From Sulfuricella sp. (lineage in GTDB: Bacteria; Pseudomonadota; Gammaproteobacteria; Burkholderiales; Sulfuricellaceae): a DNA stretch of 14,037 nucleotides. Each line of letters begins with the position of its first letter. The stretch's first letter is position 1. The notes under the pieces are model-generated. The model made no database searches. It worked only from the letters and a program-made list of their open reading frames with translations, and had not been told where the DNA came from. Where the stretch lies: positions 1 through 14,037 of the forward strand of contig JAIOJM010000090.1 of assembly GCA_019911785.1 (NCBI GenBank), given 5' to 3'. Both the position numbers and the translations under genes were made by a program. This document shows positions 5,592 to 12,057 of the stretch, piece by piece.

Positions 5592-6497
5592 GTGAACACC
5601 ACCTGGAAGCTATTCCTTGAGGAGCCTGCTGCCAATCAGGCGCCGGTTGCCAAGTGGATCGAGACCATCACACTGAAACATTCGGTGGACTACCGCCTGA
5701 ATTCGTCCCCGGTTATTGCGGCTGGTTACCTCAAAAACCTGCTATGGGAAAAGGCCGCTGGCGCAGTCCTGACGTCCGCCACGCTGACCACCATGGGGAA
5801 CTTTGACGATTTTCTGCGCCGGACAGGCCTCGCCAACTACAACGTGCCTTGTGTCGACCTGCCATCGCCTTTCGATTACTCAGAACAGGGTACCATCGAG
5901 ATACCCAAGATGCCCTCGCCCAAGGACTACGAAGCCCATACCAAGGCCGTCACCGCCCGGCTGGAGATGGACCTTGGCCAGCAGGTGGCTGAGGGTGCGC
6001 TGGTGCTGTTCACCTCACGGCGGCAGATGGAAGACGTAGCCAACCGTATTTCCCCACTATTACGGGCACGCGTATTGGTGCAGGGCGAACAATCCAAGGC
6101 CGCCATCCTAAATGATCACCGCGCGCGGATCGATGGCGGCGAATCTTCGGTTATCTTCGGTCTCGATACCTTCACCACCGGCGTGGACCTGCCCGGCAAC
6201 TACTGCACCCTGGTCGCCGTGCCCAAGATTCCGTTTCCGGTACCGGACAGCCCGGTATTGCGCACCCTTTCCGAATGGATTGAAAAGCGCGGAGGGAATC
6301 CATTCATGGAGATTTCCGTCCCGAATGCCGCCCGCAAGCTCGAGCAAAGTGTGGGCCGCCTGATCCGCACCGAGACCGACCGCGGCCGGGTGGTTATCAT
6401 GGATCCGCGCTTATGGGAATCACGCTACGGCCGCGCCATACTGCGTGGGTTGCCACCCTTCCGCGTCATTGCGATGGGCAAGGAGGTGAGCGCGTGA
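5592..6497 (+). CDS. dinG: DinG-type helicase, C-terminal half (split by TGA)
   Basis: This is the second RecA-like domain of the same helicase, in the same frame as 4353-5579 and separated from it by one TGA and four codons. Motifs: TSATL (61-65), LVLFTSRRQMEDVA (137-150), motif V FGLDTFTTGVDLPG (189-202), and motif VI QSVGRLIRTETDRG (252-265), which carries the arginine finger region. None shows damage, so the interruption is recent, tolerated or a sequencing error. The GTG at 5592 is the first possible restart but has only a crowded AAGAG before it, and it sits in a small hairpin AGGTG-AACAC-CACCT (5590-5604). Read-through or reinitiation is therefore uncertain. The 3' end carries AGGAGG (6481-6486), the ribosome site for the next gene. 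Confidence 0.85.
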   Translation: MNTTWKLFLEEPAANQAPVAKWIETITLKHSVDYRLNSSPVIAAGYLKNLLWEKAAGAVLTSATLTTMGNFDDFLRRTGLANYNVPCVDLPSPFDYSEQGTIEIPKMPSPKDYEAHTKAVTARLEMDLGQQVAEGALVLFTSRRQMEDVANRISPLLRARVLVQGEQSKAAILNDHRARIDGGESSVIFGLDTFTTGVDLPGNYCTLVAVPKIPFPVPDSPVLRTLSEWIEKRGGNPFMEISVPNAARKLEQSVGRLIRTETDRGRVVIMDPRLWESRYGRAILRGLPPFRVIAMGKEVSA

Positions 6498-6775
6498 GCG
6501 CTTTGACCGTGCACAATCGCGCACCCGTCTGGACATTGCGCCAGCGTATGAAGGACTGCGGCATACGCACGGCAACCGATTTGCATAACCGTTTGAAAAA
6601 TGTTGACCCTAATGCGGTAGGATTTGCCCAGTTCGCCAGAATCATTGACCAACCTCCGGCGCGCCTCAACCTGCGGACATTGGTCGGCCTGACAATCGTG
6701 CTCGATTGCAAGGTCGCCGATCTCTTGGATGTAGGCCCGGATCTAACCAGGAAAGGAGTTAACCATCATGTATAA
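6494..6775 (+). CDS. XRE/Cro-CI-type helix-turn-helix regulator
   Basis: The protein has 93 residues. The start is the GTG at 6494, which overlaps the dinG stop as GTGA and has AGGAGG (6481-6486) 7 bases upstream. Frames opening earlier would run inside dinG. The sequence WTLRQRMKDCGIRTATDLHNRL, then FAQFARIIDQPPARLNLRTLVGLTIVLDCKVADLLDV, fits the compact XRE fold, whose last helices read 'L.l.TL..L...L.c...DLL'. Such proteins bind operator DNA as dimers. As the last gene of the 149-aa/dinG set it may autoregulate that operon; the tandem repeat at 3519-3546 is a candidate target, which is inference. Recognition-helix residues cannot be assigned with certainty. Confidence 0.78.
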   Translation: MSALTVHNRAPVWTLRQRMKDCGIRTATDLHNRLKNVDPNAVGFAQFARIIDQPPARLNLRTLVGLTIVLDCKVADLLDVGPDLTRKGVNHHV

Positions 6776-6867
6776 GCAGAATGTTGCCTGCTTGCCCACG
6801 TCTTCATTTTCCCTTATAAGGTGGGGCGCCCGACACGCTCGATTACGAAATAAAAAGGACCCTGACC

Positions 6868-7398
6868 ATGTCGCTACTGGATGATTTCTTCGCTGCTTCC
6901 CAATCCCCTCCGGACAAGGATGGGGCGCCATACCTGAACGTGCTGGTAACGCGCGACTACACGGCAGCCGTTCCGCTGCTGAAGACCGCTATTGCCCGCG
7001 ACGATGCTCGCGCAATGGGGTTTCTTGCTGCTCTCTATATGCTGGGCCACGGGGTTCAAAAAGACCCCCAGGAGTCCTACCTGTGGTTCCGTCAAGCCGC
7101 CAATCGTGGCGACCTTCCCTCCCAGACCGCACTGGGCATGTGCCTGGCCGGTGGTCGTGGCACCAGGGTCGATTACAATGAAGCTGCCTTCTGGCTTTTC
7201 CGCGCCGGTTCCGCTGGCTATATGATGGCGATCGGCATGCTGGGCTGGCTGGTGGACAAGCATCCATCCGTAGTGGGCGCGCATTTCACCGAGGACCAGG
7301 TGTGCGATCTGCTGCTGCTCTACAAGAAAGCGGCCGCTACGGAACGGCAGCGCCTCATCATGGATGAGGTGATGGTCGGCGGCGCTCAGCTGCATTAA
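6868..7398 (+). CDS. Sel1-like repeat protein
   Basis: It has 176 residues and starts at the ATG at 6868 behind AAAAAGGA. The core holds two to three Sel1-like repeats, helical hairpins of about 36 residues: residues 46-81 (DARAMGFLAALYMLGHGVQKDPQESYLWFRQAANRG in parts), 82-117 (TALGMCLAGGRGTRVDYNEAAFWLFRAGS), and a degenerate third at 118-150. The family marks are A..LG.....G...D...A..W...AA..G. Such solenoids hold protein partners together; the family has no enzymatic activity of its own. There is no signal peptide, so it is cytoplasmic. A 92-base gap with a CCTTATAAGG palindrome (near 6815) separates it from the XRE gene. It probably forms a pair with the 60-aa membrane protein 15 bases downstream. 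Confidence 0.85.
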   Translation: MSLLDDFFAASQSPPDKDGAPYLNVLVTRDYTAAVPLLKTAIARDDARAMGFLAALYMLGHGVQKDPQESYLWFRQAANRGDLPSQTALGMCLAGGRGTRVDYNEAAFWLFRAGSAGYMMAIGMLGWLVDKHPSVVGAHFTEDQVCDLLLLYKKAAATERQRLIMDEVMVGGAQLH

Positions 7399-7413
7399 AC
7401 GAAAGGACCTGTC

Positions 7414-7596
7414 ATGACTACGACCATGATTGTCGTGCAACTTAGCCTCGGCGCCGCCGTGGGTGTCATATTGGCTCTCAATATGGATCGCTACGGCATC
7501 AGCCTGTCCAATCCGGACACCCGCTGGACGGCCATCGGGATCATCTCGGCCTTCTGCTGCATCTGGATCATTGGCACGACACTGATTTTCGGCTGA
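7414..7596 (+). CDS. small two-span membrane protein
   Basis: This 60-residue protein starts at the ATG at 7414 with AAAGGA 6 bases before it. It has two hydrophobic helices: about residues 4-23 (TMIVVQLSLGAAVGVILALN) and 38-59 (WTAIGIISAFCCIWIIGTTLIF). A short loop, MDRYGISLSNPDTR, separates them. It lies 15 bases after the Sel1 gene with the same style of ribosome site, so the two are likely co-transcribed. The stop codon is inside a stable hairpin (7591-7614). No family recognised; an anchoring role for the Sel1 protein is only a guess. Confidence 0.75.
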   Translation: MTTTMIVVQLSLGAAVGVILALNMDRYGISLSNPDTRWTAIGIISAFCCIWIIGTTLIFG

Positions 7597-7614
7597 TCGT
7601 CTGTTCGGTCAGCC
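7591..7614 (+). terminator. terminator-like hairpin between convergent genes
   Basis: GGCTGATCG-TCTGTT-CGGTCAGCC makes a 9-bp stem (one G-U in RNA), followed on the plus strand by a pyrimidine-rich but T-poor GCTTCTTCCCTCTT. It contains the stop codons of both converging genes (7594-7596 plus; 7609-7611 minus). Stem quality is good; the weak U-tract lowers confidence. Confidence 0.5.
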
Positions 7615-8238
7615 GCTTCTTCCCTCTTGCCCAACGCCCTCGGCACAGCGGCAGCCCCCGTTTTTCCCATCCATTCCGAATCTACATCGTCCCAGGCGGA
7701 CACATTGACGGCTACAGAACACCCAGGACGAGTGGCAGTCCAGCAGTCCATAGAATACGACCACGAGAAACGGTGGCCCCAGTAGCAGGGCGTCCCGGAA
7801 GCATGCGCCCCCCAGTTGCCAGACCTTGCCAGGTGCCGCCGGCGTAAGGACGGCCATGCCGATATCCGCCAGAAGCAAGGCGGCTGTACTCACAAATCCG
7901 AACCGGTACCAAGGCCAACGTGCCAAGGGCTTCCCACCCGCCAGTCGCCAGACGGCATAACCCGCCAGAAACACCATGAACGGTGCCAGCAAAGCATAGC
8001 CTGGCAGACCCATTGCCCCGTTGATTACATCCGCCGTGCGGAGCAGGAGCAACTGCAGCAGCACGAAGCCCCCGACGACGATCCAGTCGGCCCAACCAAG
8101 GACACGATGGCGAATAGAAAGTCCCAGGCAGACGCCCAGATAGACAGGGGCCATGATCAGCGACGGAATAGAGCGCGTCGTGATGGCCAAGTCTCCGAAC
8201 TGCAGAAGGATGAATGGGGGGGCTTCACAGATAAGCAT
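7609..8238 (-). CDS. multi-pass membrane protein, possibly frameshifted at C-terminus
   Basis: This leftward frame is rich in hydrophobic helices: MAPVYLGVCLGLSI, WIVVGGFVLLQLLLL, ALLAPFMVFLAGYAVW, FGFVSTAALLLADIGMAVL and ALLLGPPFLVVVFYGLL, i.e. about five spans linked by short basic loops. The start at 8238 (MLICEAPPF) is chosen because the hydrophobic sequence begins there; no good ribosome site is seen, and ATG 8274 is an alternative. The last 45 residues (from about 7745) are Cys/Gly/Arg-rich and unlike a membrane-protein tail. The neighbouring minus frame in the same stretch reads more naturally (AVNVSAWDDVDSEWMGKTG). A frameshift near 7715-7745 would explain this. No family recognised. 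It is the only minus-strand gene in the central part. Confidence 0.5.
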   Translation of the reverse strand: MLICEAPPFILLQFGDLAITTRSIPSLIMAPVYLGVCLGLSIRHRVLGWADWIVVGGFVLLQLLLLRTADVINGAMGLPGYALLAPFMVFLAGYAVWRLAGGKPLARWPWYRFGFVSTAALLLADIGMAVLTPAAPGKVWQLGGACFRDALLLGPPFLVVVFYGLLDCHSSWVFCSRQCVRLGRCRFGMDGKNGGCRCAEGVGQEGRSG

Positions 8239-8289
8239 CCGGTCATTATGCGATAGGAAACCTTTCAATTCCATCCACCCGGTAATCCA

Positions 8290-8313
8290 ACAGTGGGCAC
8301 TGTGCGTTTTTTT
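8290..8313 (+). terminator. short hairpin plus seven T upstream of 104-aa gene
   Basis: ACAGT-GGGC-ACTGT (8290-8303), then GCG and seven T (8307-8313). The stem is only 5 bp, so it is a weak intrinsic terminator. It lies about 60 bases before the GTG at 8372 and could be an attenuator of that gene set or a block to antisense transcription. Confidence 0.3.
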
Positions 8314-8371
8314 CAAAATCACTGGGGTCAATCCTGCAAACTGTCTCTCACAGGATAAAAGGATATTCACC

Positions 8372-8686
8372 GTGACCTTCACACTCAATACCAAAATCTC
8401 TCGTCAAACCTGGGAACAGTTCGTTTCTCGATATGGTGACTACGAAGCACGCCAACGGCTCAGATATCATCGCCCAGGCTACCCTCAAGCACTGGAAATT
8501 CGGCGCTCTCGTCGTGAGAAATACGCCATCCTCCATGACTTACTTCACTCATGCGGTGGGACGCCGAGTCAAAACCGCGCGAAATTCACGACCATTATCA
8601 GGCAGGCCCTACGCCTTATGCGGGAAGACCGTGAGCGCATCCGTTCATTTATGGCTCCTGGCGTTGCATTCCAGCGCCTACCTTAA
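8372..8686 (+). CDS. hypothetical basic 104-aa protein
   Basis: The start is the GTG at 8372, with AAAAGGA (8357-8363) 8 bases upstream. The frame is open further 5' but has no ribosome site and shows non-coding-like sequence there. The protein is highly basic (many Arg), aromatic and helical: TKISRQTWEQFVSRYGDYEARQRL, then RRSRREKYAILHDLLHSCGG, then IIRQALRLMREDRERIRSF. Nucleic-acid binding is plausible from the charge alone. No family recognised. It ends 25 bases before the methyltransferase gene, on the same strand and probably in the same transcript. Confidence 0.62.
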   Translation: MTFTLNTKISRQTWEQFVSRYGDYEARQRLRYHRPGYPQALEIRRSRREKYAILHDLLHSCGGTPSQNRAKFTTIIRQALRLMREDRERIRSFMAPGVAFQRLP

Positions 8687-8711
8687 CCGTGAAACAGGGG
8701 AGGTTTTAGTA

Positions 8712-10337
8712 ATGGGTTCAATGACAGAACTTGTTGGGCTGGAAGACGCGGGCGAATTTTTCGCCCCAGCCTCAACCGATATGATCGACGGCCTGGTCGT
8801 CCAATACCGGTCAATGCGCGTCAGGATCGAGCAAATCGCTGAAATGGTCTCTGGCGAGACGGCCGGCGCCATGGGCTACTTTCTCGAAGGCAACGGGCGC
8901 GACGATGGCCGGTACGGGGCGCCTACCGTGGGCCGTCTGTTCCAAGTCAAAGGCGCCGTCGCCGCACTGAACAGCGCCTATTGGTCAAAGGCCATGCAGC
9001 TAACCGACGTGCTTAACCACATGCCGCAGGCACGCAGGGACGAGTGGAACAAGTCGATCACCGAGCAGACCTGCCCTGAATTCGATGATGAAACGGTACG
9101 AGCGACCCTGCAGGGCCTTCTGTCATCGCGCCATCAGTTCCTGGCCGAGCGTGTCGACGGGATATTCCGTGGACTCTCAGGAGAGCATGTCACCAACAGC
9201 CCGGCCGCCTTCGGCAAACGGATGATCGTCGGCTACGTGTTAAACGAGTGGCACAGCGAAAATTACAGCAGGTGCGGCTTGATCAACGACCTGCGGTGTG
9301 TCATCGCCAAGTTCATGGGCCGCGATGAGCCGGGATACAACGCCAGTTCCGGCCTGATACGATCCCTCAAGGGGCGCTGGGGTGAGTGGGTGCGGGTTGA
9401 TGGCGGCGCCCTGAAAATCCGCCTTTACCGCAAGGGCACGGCACACATCGAGGTTCATCCGGACATGGCGTGGCGGCTCAACATGGTGTTGTCGCACCTC
9501 TACCCGATGGCGATCCCGCCGGAGTTCCGGCAGAAGCCGAAGCGCAAGCCGAAAGAAGTCAGCCTTATCCAGCGCCCGCTGCCGTTCGCCGTGATCGATC
9601 TGCTGGCCAGTATGAGACAAGCATATCGTCTGGAAAAGACCGACAGTTTCCGTGATCCGTACAGACGGGTGACGATCCAGAACGCCCTACAGTTTGACCA
9701 CAGCAGCCACGGCAAGCACGCCATGGCCGAGGCAGAAAGCGTGCTGGAATCTATCGGGGGAATAAAGGCGTCGGAGGGCTGGTTTCAGTTCGACTACAAC
9801 CCGTTCGACGTGCGGGACGAGATCGTCGCCTCTGGTTGTGTCCCTGACCAGAAGGCCCACCAGTTCTATCCGACGCCGTCCGCCTTGGCGCAGCGCGCCG
9901 TAGAATTTGCCGAAATTGGCCAGAATCATTTGTGCCTTGAACCGAGCGCCGGCACCGGTGGCATTGCCGATTACATGCCGAAGGACAGAACACGGTGCAT
10001 CGAGGTTTCGCAGCTGCGTTGCGATGTTCTGAGCGCCAAGGGGTTCCCACTGGTCACTCGCAGGGATTTTCTCGCATGGGCGGACGAAAACAAATTCACC
10101 AGTTTCGACAGAATCGTCATGAATCCGCCGTTCGATCAAAGCCGTTGGAAGGCGCACCTCGAAGCCGCTGCTGGCCTTGTTAAGGCCGGTGGTCGCCTCG
10201 TTGCCATTTTGCCGTCAGGAGCTCGTAGCAGCGCTTCGCTGCCTGGGTTCTCGATGGTGTGGCACGGCCCGTTCGACAATCAATTCGCTGGCGCCAGCGT
10301 ATCCGTGGTTATCCTCGTGGCGGAACGCACAGCATGA
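8712..10337 (+). CDS. DUF4942 / SAM-dependent N6-adenine DNA methyltransferase
   Basis: The protein has 541 residues. The ATG at 8712 is supported by GGGGAGG (8697-8703) 8 bases upstream; the open frame back to 8433 overlaps the preceding gene and is not used. The N-terminal half matches what I recall of DUF4942: RMIVGYVLNEW, INDLRCVIAKFMGRDEPGY and, near residues 230-265, GGALKIRLYRKGTAHIEVHPDMAWRLN. The C-terminal half is a Rossmann-fold methyltransferase with SAM-binding motif I EPSAGTG (410-416) and catalytic motif IV NPPF (471-474), the signature of amino-methylating enzymes acting on adenine in DNA. GGRLVAILPSG follows. Such genes are common on plasmids and integrative elements, without a partner nuclease; none is visible here. 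Likely an orphan modifying enzyme for host adaptation or evasion of restriction; the target sequence is unknown. Confidence 0.85.
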   Translation: MGSMTELVGLEDAGEFFAPASTDMIDGLVVQYRSMRVRIEQIAEMVSGETAGAMGYFLEGNGRDDGRYGAPTVGRLFQVKGAVAALNSAYWSKAMQLTDVLNHMPQARRDEWNKSITEQTCPEFDDETVRATLQGLLSSRHQFLAERVDGIFRGLSGEHVTNSPAAFGKRMIVGYVLNEWHSENYSRCGLINDLRCVIAKFMGRDEPGYNASSGLIRSLKGRWGEWVRVDGGALKIRLYRKGTAHIEVHPDMAWRLNMVLSHLYPMAIPPEFRQKPKRKPKEVSLIQRPLPFAVIDLLASMRQAYRLEKTDSFRDPYRRVTIQNALQFDHSSHGKHAMAEAESVLESIGGIKASEGWFQFDYNPFDVRDEIVASGCVPDQKAHQFYPTPSALAQRAVEFAEIGQNHLCLEPSAGTGGIADYMPKDRTRCIEVSQLRCDVLSAKGFPLVTRRDFLAWADENKFTSFDRIVMNPPFDQSRWKAHLEAAAGLVKAGGRLVAILPSGARSSASLPGFSMVWHGPFDNQFAGASVSVVILVAERTA

Positions 10338-10849
10338 ACTGCTACGAATGCTGTCCGTCGCGTAGCCCAACCAAAAGGGGTGGCATGACTCAAGAGCTTC
10401 GCCGCGCGGTGATGTGCGGCACCGACTATGACCAGAAGGTCTGGGAGCTTTCCTATTTCTGGACGATCAACGACGGCGGCCGCAGCCTGAGCAAACGGCC
10501 TCGCCAGAAGAATGACTGCACAGTGCGCGCCCTGGCCATTGCCCGTGGGCTGTCCTACGACGGCGCCTATGACATTCTCAAGAACGCTGGGCGTTCGTGC
10601 AGCCGAGGTTTTCACTTTCCCGACTGGATGGCCAGCCAGGCCTGGGGCCGGAAGATATCCTTCCCCGCCGTGAAGGGGCAGCGCCGGATGAACCCATCTT
10701 CGTTCGTGCAGGCCTTCCCCAAGGGACGCTATATCTGTCAGGTCGCCAAGCATGTCTATGCCGTGGTGGACGGCGTAGTCCACGATATCTTCGAGAACGC
10801 CCCAGACAGGTGCATTTATTCGTGCTGGGAGATTCTTGGCCCGGAATAA
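10334..10849 (+). CDS. probable papain-like-fold protein, coupled to methyltransferase
   Basis: It has 171 residues from the ATG at 10334, which overlaps the methyltransferase stop as ATGA. A start at 10385 (MTQELRRAV), behind AAAAGGGGTGG, is a close alternative. The core reads RPRQKNDCTVRALAIARGLSYDGAYDIL, with Cys62 at the start of a helix, and later GRYICQVAKHVYAVVDGVVHDIF, with His140 and Asp146. The order 'NDC..RA' helix, then strand-His-strand-Asp, is that of small papain/C39-like peptidases or transglutaminase-like domains found in phages and plasmids. This is a pattern judgement and the substrate is unknown. The extra N-terminal residues contain CYECC. There is no signal peptide, so a cytoplasmic role is expected. 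Confidence 0.68.
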   Translation: MNCYECCPSRSPTKRGGMTQELRRAVMCGTDYDQKVWELSYFWTINDGGRSLSKRPRQKNDCTVRALAIARGLSYDGAYDILKNAGRSCSRGFHFPDWMASQAWGRKISFPAVKGQRRMNPSSFVQAFPKGRYICQVAKHVYAVVDGVVHDIFENAPDRCIYSCWEILGPE

Positions 10850-10931
10850 TCTTTCTAAGATCAGGTAGGTCAAAGTGGGCACAATGTACTCAAATCGTGC
10901 GAACCAACAAACACTAAAAGGAAAAATGAAC

Positions 10932-11132
10932 ATGGGCCAAATGGAGAAAGTCCTTCACAAAGGCGCTGAACATATCTGTGAGCAGATCCGGGCGGAAGCC
11001 GAGGCAACAGAGCAATTCGTGCGCGACGTGCGCCTGTTCTTGGAATCTCTGCCAAAAGACCTGGGGCGCGGCTCGCTTAACGGCATGAAGGCGCAGTTGG
11101 AACAAAAATGCTCTGATTACCTGCGGGACTAA
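10932..11132 (+). CDS. hypothetical small helical protein
   Basis: The protein has 66 residues from the ATG at 10932, 9 bases after AAAAGGA (10916-10922); the ATG at 10926, 3 bases after it, is less well spaced. It is all-helical and charged (GAEHICEQIRAEAEATEQFV, then LFLESLPKDLGRG, then MKAQLEQKCSDYLRD), suggesting a small coiled-coil dimer. No membrane segment or known motif. An 82-base gap separates it from the papain-like gene. Function unknown. Confidence 0.65.
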   Translation: MGQMEKVLHKGAEHICEQIRAEAEATEQFVRDVRLFLESLPKDLGRGSLNGMKAQLEQKCSDYLRD

Positions 11133-11187
11133 ATACGGGAAAGCAAATCACCGTCTAACCGGGTGTCCACAACGAAAGGGATCAGAA

Positions 11188-11328
11188 ATGAAATTCTGTA
11201 CCTATATGCTTTTTCGATGGGTGGCTGCATTGACCTACTTAGACAAGCTTGGCGTTACACGAACAGGGCTGCGTTACCTGGCGGTTGCCATAATTTCGTT
11301 CGCTGCTGGCGCGTTACTGTTCAAGTAA
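11188..11328 (+). CDS. 46-aa membrane peptide
   Basis: A short gene begins at the ATG at 11188 with AAAGGG (11175-11180) 7 bases upstream and ends at TAA 11326-11328. The peptide has a basic/aromatic front (MKFCTYMLFRW), a short charged middle (YLDKLGVTRTGLRY) and one C-terminal hydrophobic helix (LAVAIISFAAGALLFK). That looks like a single-span inner-membrane miniprotein with its N-terminus in the cytoplasm. The longer frame overlapping it (11163-11423) has no ribosome site. No family recognised; small membrane toxins and regulators look like this, but so do many accessory peptides. Confidence 0.6.
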   Translation: MKFCTYMLFRWVAALTYLDKLGVTRTGLRYLAVAIISFAAGALLFK

Positions 11329-11375
11329 ACAATAGGTCAACACTGCAATCACTATCTAGGAGACTTCGGGCTGAC

Positions 11376-11423
11376 ATGCTGTATTACTTCCCCAAGGAAG
11401 TTACCGCAGTGACTTCGGCCTGA
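11376..11423 (+). CDS. possible 15-codon leader peptide
   Basis: The ATG at 11376 opens a mini-frame, MLYYFPKEVTAVTSA, that stops 7 bases before the next gene. AGGAGA (11358-11363) lies 12 bases upstream, somewhat far. The next gene has no ribosome site of its own, so translation of this peptide could deliver ribosomes to it. Its first and last codons lie next to two copies of GACTTCGGSCTGA (11362-11374, 11411-11423). Confidence 0.3.
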   Translation: MLYYFPKEVTAVTSA

Positions 11424-11430
11424 AACCAGA

Positions 11431-12006
11431 ATGAAAACACTACAAGAATTCGACAACATGCTCGAAACACTGGTCGTCGGTGCATCGGTTGAGGCTCAGG
11501 GATGGGATAGTGCAATTCACGACCTCAATGCCGCCAAAGGCGACCAAATGTTTCTCTATTTCTATGACACGGCAACACGGTGGACGTGGATGGTGAGCGT
11601 TGCTCGCGAAGGCTTTCATGCGGCCGCAAAAGCAGGCCGCAATATGAGCCCAGAGAAAACTATCGAGCTTCGTCATGTTCTTTCCTCGGTCGCAATCGAT
11701 CTGGCCAACAGAAATATAGCGGCCGGCACTTCCAAGGAAGAAAAGCTGCTTGGAAGTGCCATGTGCCTTTATGCCGGCGGCACCCAAACCTTCCAGGCCG
11801 CAGAGGGGTTCAAAGATGGCGGCCATTTCTGCGCCATTCTTTACAGGAAGGATCGGGACGCAGAAGAAGCCAATCTCAGGCCTTTCGCGTTGAAGGCGCC
11901 ACCCGACAAGCCGGTTCCAGTCGATGTCTTCATGGCTGCTGTACTCCAGGTGGCCGAAATAGACAGCGCTAGGCACCCGGAATGGGTTAATGGCGGCTAC
12001 TGTTGA
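11431..12006 (+). CDS. hypothetical 191-aa protein
   Basis: The frame starts MKTLQEFDNML at 11431. No Shine-Dalgarno is visible before this ATG (the sequence is CCTGAAACCAG), which suggests coupling to the mini-frame ending at 11423; an internal start at 11458 is no better. The protein is soluble. Features are DQMFLYFYDTATRWTWMVSVAREGFHAAAKAG (aromatic, perhaps a beta sheet plus helix), a helical middle, and GGHFCAILYRKDRDAEEANL followed by a proline-rich loop (KAPPDKPVPVDVF). No catalytic motif, signal peptide or family recognised. The gene probably shares a transcript with its small upstream neighbours and with the 88-aa gene 51 bases downstream. Confidence 0.75.
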   Translation: MKTLQEFDNMLETLVVGASVEAQGWDSAIHDLNAAKGDQMFLYFYDTATRWTWMVSVAREGFHAAAKAGRNMSPEKTIELRHVLSSVAIDLANRNIAAGTSKEEKLLGSAMCLYAGGTQTFQAAEGFKDGGHFCAILYRKDRDAEEANLRPFALKAPPDKPVPVDVFMAAVLQVAEIDSARHPEWVNGGYC

Positions 12007-12057
12007 TTGACCACGCCCTGGCAATCCAGTTAAACATCCACCCGAAAGGAATTGAAC

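Noticed and set aside
5577..5604. Selenocysteine insertion at the dinG TGA
   Set aside because: A small hairpin follows, but it lacks the features expected of a bacterial SECIS, and DinG proteins are not known as selenoproteins. Nonsense mutation, read-through or error is simpler.
4353..6497. Type IV CRISPR-Cas (csf4/CasDinG) locus
   Set aside because: No csf1-3/csf5 or other cas gene and no repeat-spacer array is present. This DinG keeps the four Fe-S cysteines, fitting an ordinary DinG better.
7816..8256. 146-codon open frame on the plus strand
   Set aside because: It is antisense to the hydrophobic-helix gene. The translation is Arg/Gln/His-rich with no ribosome site, typical of a shadow frame.
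8433..8711. N-terminal extension of the methyltransferase frame
   Set aside because: It overlaps the 104-aa gene in another frame, and the strong GGGGAGG site marks the ATG at 8712 as the start.
10280..10933. 217-codon minus-strand frame
   Set aside because: It lies wholly antisense to the papain-like gene, which has a coupled start and recognisable motifs.
11163..11423. 86-codon frame from GTG 11163
   Set aside because: No ribosome site before the GTG. The well-initiated 46-aa membrane peptide uses the same DNA in another frame. Only its last 15 codons are kept, as a possible leader peptide.
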